A stretch of DNA of 47,439 bases, taken from positions 1 to 47,439 of the forward strand of contig JAEZKJ010000105.1 in NCBI GenBank assembly GCA_023415545.1, in the 5' to 3' direction. Positions 16,418 to 24,726 of this stretch are shown piece by piece; the first letter of the stretch is position 1, and each line of letters opens with the position of its first letter. The notes below the pieces were generated by a model. The model ran no database searches and had not been told where the DNA came from. It was given only the letters and a program-made list of their open reading frames with translations. Origin of the DNA: Bacteroidota bacterium. Lineage in GTDB: Bacteria; Bacteroidota; Bacteroidia; Bacteroidales; Bacteroidaceae. A program made the translations under genes and the position numbers.

Positions 16418-17288
16418 ATATTCTTCTTTTTATTCTCCTATACTTGATAGGAGACATACCTGTCGCTTTCTTAAATAAACGAGTAAAGTAAGAGTAGTCT
16501 TCGTATGAAAGCATGTAAGCAATTTCTTTTATTGATTTGTTACTAGATACCAATAAAAGTTGTGCTCTCTCAATTCTCTTATTGATTATATATTGTACAG
16601 GAGTAAAACCTGTTTCTTTTTTAAAAAGACGAATCATATGGTCTTTTGATACACATGCTAATTCAACCAAGGTATCTATGTTAATGTTTTTATCTATGTT
16701 CTTTCTAATATAAGCTAAACATTTCCTCACTCCCATATTTTCAGTTTCTAGTCTAAGCTTTCCTTCTTTTAGAAAACGAGCAAGCAATATATATAGTATG
16801 CCTCTACTTTCTACACGATAGTAAAGCAATCTTTGTTTATTCTTTACTATATTTTGTTCTAAAATTGAATTATTATCATAAAATACAGGATTTGATTGAG
16901 GAAGTTTCATCATAGGATTGATTTCACATAATCGTTTAAAGAGATGTAAATCGACATCTTTTGCCGGTATTTCAAAAGGAAAAATAAAATCTTCCATAAA
17001 ACTGGAAGTTGATTGGATATCCTCATAAATATGAATGTAATAATGTTCAAATATGTCGTTACATTCATAACTATGCTTTGCAAAAGCTGGAATCAAATAC
17101 ATATTATTAGGCGTCAATTCATACACCTTATCATATATTATAACTCGAGCATGACCTTTTGTTACATAGTAAAGACGATAAAACGGACTTTGCACATCTT
17201 TCCAATTCCAATCTGAATTATGACACGCATATCCTACATTAATTATTAATAATAATATTTGATCAATAGACTTTTTATTACTTCTCAT
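16416..17288 (-). CDS. AraC-family transcriptional regulator of the adjacent PUL
   Basis: This 290-residue regulator has an N-terminal cupin-like sensor domain (VIIYDKVYELTPNNMYLIPA, then KHSYECNDIFEHYYIHI). Its C-terminal AraC DNA-binding domain has two helix-turn-helix units: INIDTLVELACVSKDHMIRL (about 195-215) and SIKEIAYMLSYEDYSYFTRL (about 247-267) followed by FKKATGMSPIKYRR. The gene is divergent from susC with a 374-base space between them, so it probably senses a sugar released from the locus substrate and activates the operon. Regulation of PULs by AraC proteins is less common than by hybrid two-component sensors or ECF sigma/anti-sigma pairs. Confidence 0.9.
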   Translation of the reverse strand: MRSNKKSIDQILLLIINVGYACHNSDWNWKDVQSPFYRLYYVTKGHARVIIYDKVYELTPNNMYLIPAFAKHSYECNDIFEHYYIHIYEDIQSTSSFMEDFIFPFEIPAKDVDLHLFKRLCEINPMMKLPQSNPVFYDNNSILEQNIVKNKQRLLYYRVESRGILYILLARFLKEGKLRLETENMGVRKCLAYIRKNIDKNINIDTLVELACVSKDHMIRLFKKETGFTPVQYIINKRIERAQLLLVSSNKSIKEIAYMLSYEDYSYFTRLFKKATGMSPIKYRRIKRRI

Positions 17289-17400
17289 ATATTATTTTTT
17301 TGTAAATATATATAAAAGTTTCAAAGTGTATTGAATTTAATTATTATTCTTATCAATAATATATTTTTTTATATCGTAATCTATTCACAATGGTATATAA

Positions 17401-17409
17401 TATCGATAT
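17401..17409. repeat. TATCGATAT site 1 (candidate AraC operator)
   Basis: First of three identical copies of TATCGATAT in the AraC-susC intergenic region. Site 1 lies 99 bases upstream of site 2. Confidence 0.45.
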
Positions 17410-17494
17410 AGTTCTTAAATTTGCTATCTCTTTGATAATAATAACTATGTAAGGTATATTGTTAGTATCCCTCATTGTAATAATAAATTAATAA

Positions 17495-17512
17495 AATAAT
17501 ATCGATATTATT
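17495..17512. repeat. TATCGATAT site 2 within an 18-base palindrome (candidate AraC operator)
   Basis: The second copy lies inside the perfect palindrome AATAATATCGATATTATT. The third copy starts exactly 21 bases later, two helical turns away. Confidence 0.45.
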
Positions 17513-17520
17513 AAATACAT

Positions 17521-17529
17521 TATCGATAT
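17521..17529. repeat. TATCGATAT site 3 (candidate AraC operator)
   Basis: Third copy, about 40 bases upstream of the possible susC -33 element. Sites 2 and 3 are in phase on the same face of the helix, the arrangement in which AraC activators usually bind direct repeats next to a promoter. Confidence 0.5.
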
Positions 17530-17578
17530 TGTCCATTTTCTCCTATTTCTTCTTTTACTAATTTTAACTTTTGAAAAG

Positions 17579-17595
17579 GTACACAATTAGTGTAC
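17579..17595. promoter_or_regulatory. Inverted repeat at the predicted susC promoter
   Basis: GTACAC, five bases, then GTGTAC. It overlaps the predicted -7 region of susC, so it could be an additional operator; chance is also possible. Confidence 0.3.
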
Positions 17596-17662
17596 ATCAT
17601 ATTAATAATCAATTTAATATGAATTCAACATTTGTATTTATTAACTTTTAATTTTTTACAGA

Positions 17663-20600
17663 ATGAAACACAAGAAATCAACATGGCTATTAGTGCCCAT
17701 GAGAATCTGTGCGATTCTTTTATTATGCAGCTTCTGTGGATATTTGTCTGCACAAAGTTTGCAGAGAATAAGTGGTTTAGTAACCGATGTGTCGGGAGAA
17801 CCATTAATTGGAGTTAGTGTATTAGTTAAAGAGACACAAGACGGAACAATAACAGACATTGACGGAAATTTTACAATTAATGCCAAGGTAGGGCAAACTT
17901 TAAAATTCAGTTATGTAGGCTATACTACAAAAGATTTAAAACTTACTTCAACAGGTAAACTTAATGTTGTTCTTGAAGAAGATACAAAACGCTTAGAAGA
18001 GGTTGTCGTAGTAGGTTATGGAACTCAAAAGAAAGTAAACTTAACAGGTGCTGTATCGACTATAACAGCTGAAGATTTAATTAATAAACCTGTTATGACC
18101 ACTTCACAAGCTTTAGCAGGTTTAGCTCCAGGTCTTAGCGTTTTGACTAATTCGGGTAATCCTGGTGCAGGTGCAAGCATTAGAATCCGTGGTACAGGAA
18201 CCTTCTCTAGTGCTGGAAATGCTCCATTAGTATTGATTGATGGTTTATCAGGTGATGTAGATGATGTTGATCCTTCCGATATTCAAAGTATTTCATTTTT
18301 GAAAGATGCAGCTTCTGCTTCCATTTATGGTAACCGTGCAGCTAATGGTGTTATTTTGATTGAAACCAAGAAGGGTTCCGAAGGCAAAACAAAGATTACT
18401 TATAACAACTCATTTGGTTGGCAAAAGGTAACTGAAATGCCTGATTTCCTTGATTCTTGGGAGTATGCTGAATACTACAACATGGCTATGAGAAACATGG
18501 GTAGAGCTGATGCTTATAGTGCAGAAGATATTAAAAAATTCAAGGATGGTAGTGACCCAGATAATTATGCAAATGTTAATCACTTGAAGTGGTTAATGGA
18601 AAGTGGTTCCGGTTTCCAGCATCAACATAATTTAAGCGTTCAAGGTGGTAACAACAAAACCAGCTACAACTTCTCTGTAGGTTATCGTAATCAAGAGGGT
18701 ATGACAGCTAAAACCAACAACGAACGTATGACTGCTTTGTTGAGTTTGAAGAGCGAAATTGCTAAGGGGTTGACAATGAATATTAATCTGAATGCTTATA
18801 ATAATAAGTATAATTCACCAAATGGTATAGGTACAATTATCGGTTATTCGGTACGTGAACCTTTCTATATCCCAGGTCAGAAATCAGATGGTAGTTTTGG
18901 TTATCAAGATAATTACAGTCCTGAAGCTAGATTGAATAGCGAATCATTTGTTCAGAATATAAGCCGTAATGTAAGAGGTACAGCTCAATTGACATGGAAT
19001 ACACCTGTTAAAGGCCTCTCATTAATTGGAAAGGCTGGAGCAAGCAACTATACTGCATTCAATAAATCATACAATGCTATAGTTTACTTCGATGATAGTA
19101 AGTCAGAGGGTCCACAAAATTTGTCAGTATATTCATACAACAATACTTATACTACTTTTGAAGCTATGGCTACTTATGAAAGACAAATCAAAGATCATGC
19201 TTTTAAAGTATTGGCCGGTACATCAGTTGAGCAATCTACTAACAAAAATTTGGAAGGCTATCGTAATACTTTCCCAAATAACTATTTGTATGAATTATCT
19301 TCTGGTGATGCTTCAACAGCAACTAATAGTAGTGGTTTGAGTGAGTATGCATTATTGTCATATTTCGGTCGTATTAACTATTCATTCAAAGATCGTTATT
19401 TGTTAGAAGGAAACGTTCGTTATGATGGTTCTTCACGTTTCGCTAAAAATAATCGTTGGGGCTTCTTCCCATCATTCTCAGCAGGCTGGCGTATTTCTGA
19501 AGAAGAATTTTGGAAAGAGAGCAAAATTGGTCAAGCATTCGATAACTTGAAGTTACGTGCATCATATGGTGTTTTAGGTAATCAAAATATTGGAACTTAT
19601 CCTTACCAACAAACATATTCTCTAGGACATAACTATGTATTTGGAGGAACTTTGCAATCAGGTGCTTACTTACCATCATATAATAACCCAGATATTACTT
19701 GGGAAAAAACAGCAATAACAGACATAGGTCTTGATTTTACTTTGCTAAATGGTGCTTTAAGTGGATCAATTGACTACTTCTACAAATACACTTCTGATAT
19801 TCTTTCATCAGTAGAAGTTACCGGTATTATGGGACGCAGTGTAGGTCAGTCGAATGTAGGTGCTGTATCTAATAAGGGTATTGAATTAATGTTAACATAT
19901 AATGGAAAAATTGGAAAAGATTTCCGTTTCTCTGTAAGTCCTAATTTCACTTGGGTTAAGAATGCTGTAGAAGAGTTGGCAAATGGTGCTACTGAAGAAA
20001 TAAATAACAACCGTATTGTAGGTCAACCTTTGGGTATCATTTATGGATATGAAACAGATGGTTTGTTTGTTGATCAAGCAGAAATTGACAATGCTCCAGA
20101 GCAATTAGTTAGCAAAAGTAGTTTGAAACCTGGTTACGTTAAATATAAAGATATTAGTGGTCCTAACGGAAAACCTGATGGTAAAGTTGATGCTACATAC
20201 GATCGTAAAGTATTGGGAACTACAACTCCTAAATTCTATTATGGTTTGAATTTTAATGCTTCTTATAAAGGATTTGATTTCTCTGCTTTATTACAGGGTG
20301 TAGGTGGTCACGATCGTTTGATTGGTTCATACATGGCATATGCATTCTATAACGGTGGTAACATCCAACGTTGGCAAGCTGATAACTGTTGGACAACTGA
20401 AAATCCTAACAAGTGGGCTGAATATCCTCGTATAGAGACTTTGAATATGAATCATCCAAGCTTGCAAGTTTCTGATTACTGGTTGCGTAATGCTTCTTTC
20501 TTACGTATAAAGAACGTTCAAATTGGTTATACTTTGCCAAAATCACTTGTTAAGAAATTTGGTATGGAACAAGTACGCGTTTACTTAAGCGGTCAAAATC

Positions 20601-20722
20601 TTTATAATTTCACCAGCTTCTATCAAGGTTGGGATCCTGAAAATGAAATTGGCACAGGTGATGGTCCAAACTACTATCCACTTAATGCTGTATATTCATT
20701 TGGTTTTAATTTCAAATTCTAA
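17663..20722 (+). CDS. SusC-like TonB-dependent glycan transporter
   Basis: This 1019-residue outer-membrane transporter imports oligosaccharides together with its SusD partner. It has a signal peptide ending near YLSAQ (about residue 31), a carboxypeptidase-like regulatory domain (ISGLVTDVSGEPLIGVSVLV, about 36-55), the SusC hallmark EEVVVVGYGTQKK (about 112-124), a plug domain, a large barrel and a terminal strand ending FGFNFKF. Length and order are those of SusC, not of a vitamin receptor. It begins the plus-strand operon facing the AraC regulator, and SusD follows after 13 bases. Confidence 0.96.
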   Translation: MKHKKSTWLLVPMRICAILLLCSFCGYLSAQSLQRISGLVTDVSGEPLIGVSVLVKETQDGTITDIDGNFTINAKVGQTLKFSYVGYTTKDLKLTSTGKLNVVLEEDTKRLEEVVVVGYGTQKKVNLTGAVSTITAEDLINKPVMTTSQALAGLAPGLSVLTNSGNPGAGASIRIRGTGTFSSAGNAPLVLIDGLSGDVDDVDPSDIQSISFLKDAASASIYGNRAANGVILIETKKGSEGKTKITYNNSFGWQKVTEMPDFLDSWEYAEYYNMAMRNMGRADAYSAEDIKKFKDGSDPDNYANVNHLKWLMESGSGFQHQHNLSVQGGNNKTSYNFSVGYRNQEGMTAKTNNERMTALLSLKSEIAKGLTMNINLNAYNNKYNSPNGIGTIIGYSVREPFYIPGQKSDGSFGYQDNYSPEARLNSESFVQNISRNVRGTAQLTWNTPVKGLSLIGKAGASNYTAFNKSYNAIVYFDDSKSEGPQNLSVYSYNNTYTTFEAMATYERQIKDHAFKVLAGTSVEQSTNKNLEGYRNTFPNNYLYELSSGDASTATNSSGLSEYALLSYFGRINYSFKDRYLLEGNVRYDGSSRFAKNNRWGFFPSFSAGWRISEEEFWKESKIGQAFDNLKLRASYGVLGNQNIGTYPYQQTYSLGHNYVFGGTLQSGAYLPSYNNPDITWEKTAITDIGLDFTLLNGALSGSIDYFYKYTSDILSSVEVTGIMGRSVGQSNVGAVSNKGIELMLTYNGKIGKDFRFSVSPNFTWVKNAVEELANGATEEINNNRIVGQPLGIIYGYETDGLFVDQAEIDNAPEQLVSKSSLKPGYVKYKDISGPNGKPDGKVDATYDRKVLGTTTPKFYYGLNFNASYKGFDFSALLQGVGGHDRLIGSYMAYAFYNGGNIQRWQADNCWTTENPNKWAEYPRIETLNMNHPSLQVSDYWLRNASFLRIKNVQIGYTLPKSLVKKFGMEQVRVYLSGQNLYNFTSFYQGWDPENEIGTGDGPNYYPLNAVYSFGFNFKF

Positions 20723-20735
20723 AAACATCAGAGTC

Positions 20736-22421
20736 ATGAATAAAATAAAAAATATAACTGTTTCTGCTAAGTTTCTTTTAGCAGCATCTCTGATAGCTTG
20801 CGTAAATACCAGCTGTTCAGATTTGTTAGACAAACAGCCACCTGCTGCAATCTCAGATTCAAATTTCTGGACAAGTGAAAATGATGCTAAAATGGCCCTT
20901 GTAGGTTGCTATAGATTTAGTGATGGTTGGGGTAATGATGTATTCGATGGAGCACAAGGTTTGCTTTATCTAGATTTCTGTGGTGGTCACGGTACTGAAA
21001 AGGAAAATTTTACTACCAATATGGCCAGCACAAATACTGTAGCGACAAATGGTAACTTAAATGGTTATTGGCGCAGTTCATATGAAAAAATAGCTAAGTA
21101 CAATACATTTTTGGACAACATCGGCAAATGTCCAATGGATGAGACAAAGAAGAAAGAGTGGATTGCCGAGATAAAGACTTTGCGTGCTTACTTCTTCTTC
21201 AATTTAGCATTCTATTTCCAAAACGTACCGATGCCATTAACTACACTTTCTGTAGAAGAGGCTAATACTATTGCTCAAACTTCTCAAGCAAAAGTATATG
21301 AGCAGATTGAAAATGATCTTAAAGATGCTATTACTGTATTGCCTCTAGAACAGAAAGGCGATAATTTAGGTAGAGTATCAAAAGGAGCTGCTCGTACTTT
21401 ATTGGCACGTGTATATATGGGTCAAAACAAATATAGTGAAGCTGCTAAAGTGTTAAAAGACATCATTGATTCAGATGTTTATGAATTGGATCGTAGAAAT
21501 GGTGATGACAGTTACGAAAAGTTCTTCCATCTTGGTGGCGAAAGTAGTCCTGAAGCTATATTCTCTATACAAGGTTTAAAAGATAAATTTACCAATGTAC
21601 GCTACATTTATCTACTTCCTGAATGTTATGGTGGATGGCATCAGTTTGCTGTTTACAATGAATTGGTGAAAGCATATTTCTGCAGTGACGGTAAAAGTAT
21701 TGAAGAATCAAGCCTATATGATGAGGATGATCCATATATGAATCGTGATCTTCGTCTTTATGCTAATGTATTCCTTCCACCATTGGGAACATATCCTGGA
21801 ACAGAGTATGCCGGTAAAATATATGATTGTTACAAAGGTACAGGTTCTTCCGATGCTTATAACAAATTTACTTTATTCAATGGATATTGTCCTAAAAAAG
21901 GTGCTGATCCTGTAGCAGCTTCAGATCCTTGGAATAACTACTCACACACTCCTTTGATGCGTTATGCCGAAGTATTGATATCTTACATTGAAGCAGTAAA
22001 TGAATCTTCTCCTACTTCTGTAAATCAAGATTTGCTCGATTTGACTATTAATGATATTCGTGATCGTGTAAATTTACCTCCTTACGACATTGCTGAACTA
22101 AATACTCAAGAAGCTGTTCGTAAAGCTGTTCGTACAGAACGTCGTTTGGAATTGGCATTCGAAGGTTTCCGTTACTTTGATGTTTTGCGTTGGGGTATTG
22201 CTAAAGATATATTAAACCATACATTCACTGGTGTTAAGTTATCAGATGATCCTTCAGCTAGAAATTATCGTGGTAGTGGTTCAAGTGCTTCTCCAGTTGA
22301 CGAAGACATGTATTATCAATTTGAAACACGTTCTTGGTCTGATCATAACCGTTATTTCCCAATTCCACAAGCAGAGAGAAATATCAACAAAAATTTGAAT
22401 CAAAACGACGGTTATAATTAA
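20736..22421 (+). CDS. SusD/RagB glycan-binding lipoprotein
   Basis: This 561-residue surface lipoprotein forms the lid of the SusC barrel and binds the glycan. The start MNKIKNITVSAKF is chosen because it gives a lipoprotein signal (LIACVNTSCSDLLDKQPPA); an upstream in-frame ATG inside susC adds 31 residues with no signal character. Typical features: LDKQPPAAISDSNFWTSEND, tetratricopeptide-like helices (LRAYFFFNLAFYF, LLARVYMGQNKYSEAAKVL) and the C-terminal SusD part (RTERRLELAFEGFRYFDVLR, then RYFPIPQAERNINKNL). Confidence 0.96.
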   Translation: MNKIKNITVSAKFLLAASLIACVNTSCSDLLDKQPPAAISDSNFWTSENDAKMALVGCYRFSDGWGNDVFDGAQGLLYLDFCGGHGTEKENFTTNMASTNTVATNGNLNGYWRSSYEKIAKYNTFLDNIGKCPMDETKKKEWIAEIKTLRAYFFFNLAFYFQNVPMPLTTLSVEEANTIAQTSQAKVYEQIENDLKDAITVLPLEQKGDNLGRVSKGAARTLLARVYMGQNKYSEAAKVLKDIIDSDVYELDRRNGDDSYEKFFHLGGESSPEAIFSIQGLKDKFTNVRYIYLLPECYGGWHQFAVYNELVKAYFCSDGKSIEESSLYDEDDPYMNRDLRLYANVFLPPLGTYPGTEYAGKIYDCYKGTGSSDAYNKFTLFNGYCPKKGADPVAASDPWNNYSHTPLMRYAEVLISYIEAVNESSPTSVNQDLLDLTINDIRDRVNLPPYDIAELNTQEAVRKAVRTERRLELAFEGFRYFDVLRWGIAKDILNHTFTGVKLSDDPSARNYRGSGSSASPVDEDMYYQFETRSWSDHNRYFPIPQAERNINKNLNQNDGYN

Positions 22422-22430
22422 TGTTTAAAA

Positions 22431-22535
22431 TAATAATGTCATCATAGAGTTATTCGTAATTTTTATCATTATTTAAACGTATATATTTAGATGACATTAT
22501 TATAACCATCATATTTCATATTACAGAAATATGAT
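22431..22535 (+). repeat. Two inverted repeats after susD
   Basis: A perfect 13-base inverted repeat (TAATAATGTCATC at 22431-22443 with GATGACATTATTA at 22490-22502) starts 9 bases after the susD stop. ATCATATTT / AAATATGAT (22508-22516 with 22527-22535) follows at once. As RNA these would form stems at the 3' end of the susCD message and may protect it from decay. Confidence 0.5.
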
Positions 22536-22614
22536 AAAGAGAAGATAAAAAATAGATGAAAATCAATAACATGCATTTTTCATTTATATAATTATTTTTT
22601 AAATTAATAAAATG

Positions 22615-22647
22615 AAGGGTGCCAAATAAAAAATGGTGCCCTTTTTT
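22615..22647 (+). terminator. Internal terminator or attenuator before the GH29 gene
   Basis: The stem AAGGGTGCCA / TGGTGCCCTT (22615-22624 with 22634-22643) runs into six T residues and lies only 17 bases before the GH29 start codon. It has the form of an intrinsic terminator inside the operon, which would reduce enzyme transcripts relative to susCD. Confidence 0.75.
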
Positions 22648-22663
22648 ATTCTAATAAATCAAT

Positions 22664-24424
22664 ATGAAAAGCAAGTTAATGTTATCCTTCCTGTTAGCAG
22701 GATTTTTATTCGCTACGTGTGGGAAAAAGGGGAATGATTTGAATTTACCTGAACTCGAACCCATGCCTTCAGTAGCAAAGGCTAAGCCTGTTAATAGTGT
22801 GCCTATGGGCAACAATGAAGAATTTCCTGAAGTTCAATTAGATATTCCAATTACTGATGGACCATTCGAAGCAAATTGGGAATCTATTGAAAAAAATTAT
22901 CCTGGTACTCCTGAATGGTTACGCGAAGCTAAGTTCGGTATTTGGGTACATTTTGGCCCACAATCAGCCGGAGAGAGTGGTGACTGGTATGCACGTAATC
23001 TTTACAAACAGGGACATAAAGCATATAATAACCATCTTAAACGTTATGGACACCCATCAGAAGTTGGATATAAAGATGTTTTGAAAGATTGGAATCCATC
23101 TAAATTAGATCCGGACATGCTAACTGAATTATATCAAAAAGCAGGTGCACGTTTTTTATTAATTCAAGGAGTACATCATGACAACTTCGATTTGTGGAAT
23201 TCTCGCTATCAACCATGGAATTCAGTAAATATTGGTCCAAAACGTGACTTATTAAAAGAGTGGGTAGAGGCATGTAAAAAACACCAAATGCGTTATGGTG
23301 TTGCTTTTCATCATGAATATACTTGGTGGTGGTGGCAAACAGCTTTTGGAAGTGACAAGGAAGGTGAATATGCAGGTATTCCTTATGATGGACATTTGAC
23401 ATTAGAAGATGGTAAAGGCAAATGGTGGGAAGGTTATGATCCACGTATGCTTTATGGTATAGACTTGCGTGAATATGAAAGTGTAGAGGAAAATATGTTC
23501 ACAGGATGGTCACCTCCAAAACCAGGTATTTATTCTCAACATCTTGATTATGCTAAGTGGTACACTACTCAATGGGCACTGCGAATTATGGATGTAGTAG
23601 CTAACTATGACCCTGACTTTATTTATACAGATGGTACAGTTCAAGGTCCATTTACAGGCGATGGTACCGGTACAGGCTATAAATGCAATGCTATGCAGAC
23701 AGTTATGGCAGATTATTACAATCGTTCATTAAAAAAACATGGTGAGGTGGATAAGATTTCCATAATCAAATTTAGAAATCCAACTAATGGTGCAATGACT
23801 ACTGAGGAGCATCAATTCCCTGATGATATAAATACATCACAACCTTGGATGAGAGACATGCCATTAGGTGACTGGTTCTATTCACCTGGATTTATCTATG
23901 ATACAGCTTCTATGCTTCGAGCAGTTATTGAATCTATTTCACGTGATGGAAACATAGCTATCAACATCTGTTTCCGTCCTGATGGTTCTATTGAAGAACC
24001 AGCTATTGCTATGCTCGAAGAGGTGGGAGAGTGGATGAAAGTGAATGGAGAAGCCGTTTATGGTAGTAAAGCATGGAAGATTCCTGGTGAAGGAGAGACA
24101 AGAAAAGATGGAAAGCTTAAAAAACTTCCTGGTGGTGGCTTAGGAAAATATCATGCTGAATTCCCATTCGATGCACAAGATATACGTTTCACAGAAGGAA
24201 AAAATGGATCTATTTATGCTTTCTGTATGGCTTCACCTAAGGCTGGACAACTACTAAAAATAAATTCTTTTGGTAAAGCATCCGGACTATTATCGGAAGT
24301 TGAAAAAGTTACTTTGTTAGGCTACGAAGGAAATTTAGAGTGGAAACAAACTGATAAAGCTCTTGAAATAGTTTGTCCTAATGAAATTCCATCCCCTTAT
24401 TCTATTGTGTTCCGCATAAATTAA
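22664..24424 (+). CDS. GH29 alpha-L-fucosidase, lipoprotein
   Basis: This 586-residue glycoside hydrolase should release terminal L-fucose. The N-terminus is a lipoprotein signal (LLAGFLFATCGKKG). The GH29 barrel is shown by AKFGIWVHFGPQSAGE (89-104), the conserved double His in GVHHDNFDLWNS (169-180), FHHEYTWWWW, and the likely nucleophile Asp323 in DFIYTDGTVQGPF. The GH29-typical segment VNGEAVYGSKAW follows, then a C-terminal beta-sandwich. The acid/base residue varies between GH29 subfamilies and cannot be placed with confidence here. It is the first enzyme gene of the locus, behind an internal terminator. Confidence 0.9.
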   Translation: MKSKLMLSFLLAGFLFATCGKKGNDLNLPELEPMPSVAKAKPVNSVPMGNNEEFPEVQLDIPITDGPFEANWESIEKNYPGTPEWLREAKFGIWVHFGPQSAGESGDWYARNLYKQGHKAYNNHLKRYGHPSEVGYKDVLKDWNPSKLDPDMLTELYQKAGARFLLIQGVHHDNFDLWNSRYQPWNSVNIGPKRDLLKEWVEACKKHQMRYGVAFHHEYTWWWWQTAFGSDKEGEYAGIPYDGHLTLEDGKGKWWEGYDPRMLYGIDLREYESVEENMFTGWSPPKPGIYSQHLDYAKWYTTQWALRIMDVVANYDPDFIYTDGTVQGPFTGDGTGTGYKCNAMQTVMADYYNRSLKKHGEVDKISIIKFRNPTNGAMTTEEHQFPDDINTSQPWMRDMPLGDWFYSPGFIYDTASMLRAVIESISRDGNIAINICFRPDGSIEEPAIAMLEEVGEWMKVNGEAVYGSKAWKIPGEGETRKDGKLKKLPGGGLGKYHAEFPFDAQDIRFTEGKNGSIYAFCMASPKAGQLLKINSFGKASGLLSEVEKVTLLGYEGNLEWKQTDKALEIVCPNEIPSPYSIVFRIN

Positions 24425-24726
24425 AACGTCATAAACATCAATATGATAGATATTGTATAATCGATATAAGTGTTATCCTGACTTTCAGGGTAACACTTTA
24501 TTGAAAATATTGATTGTATAGTTTACTCTTTTACCGATAATATTGCCAATGAGTATTCAGCACATGACATTCGTATAATATTTAAAGAGATTTTTTCGCT
24601 ATTGCATAAGCTTATGATTATGCTTATATTTTTTATATCTCTTTTGACAAAACAACAGGAGCAAATTCTTAATAGTAATCCATTAACGAAGTTACGAAGC
24701 ATAAATAATTATAAAACTGAAATATC
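24425..24726 (+). promoter_or_regulatory. Intergenic region between GH29 and GH97 genes, with hairpin
   Basis: These 302 bases hold no gene. A strong stem (AAGTGTTATCCTG at 24468-24480 with CAGGGTAACACTT at 24486-24498, loop ACTTT) lacks a long T run, so it may be a weak terminator or an mRNA-stabilising end. Just before it is AATCGATAT, 8 of 9 bases like the candidate AraC sites. A palindrome CATAAGCTTATG lies at 24605-24616. The gap is large for a PUL operon and could hold a second promoter for the GH97-GH43-GH43 genes, but I do not see a clear TAnnTTTG. Confidence 0.5.

Larger units (their letters stand above)
17289..17662. promoter_or_regulatory. Divergent control region between AraC gene and susC
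   Basis: These 374 very AT-rich bases hold no gene. They contain three copies of TATCGATAT (listed separately), an inverted repeat at 17579-17595 and a TTTG at 17570-17573 that could be a -33 element for susC. The matching -7 position (TACATCAT, around 17593) is a poor fit to TAnnTTTG, as expected for a promoter that needs an activator. The susC leader would be about 60 bases. Confidence 0.5.
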
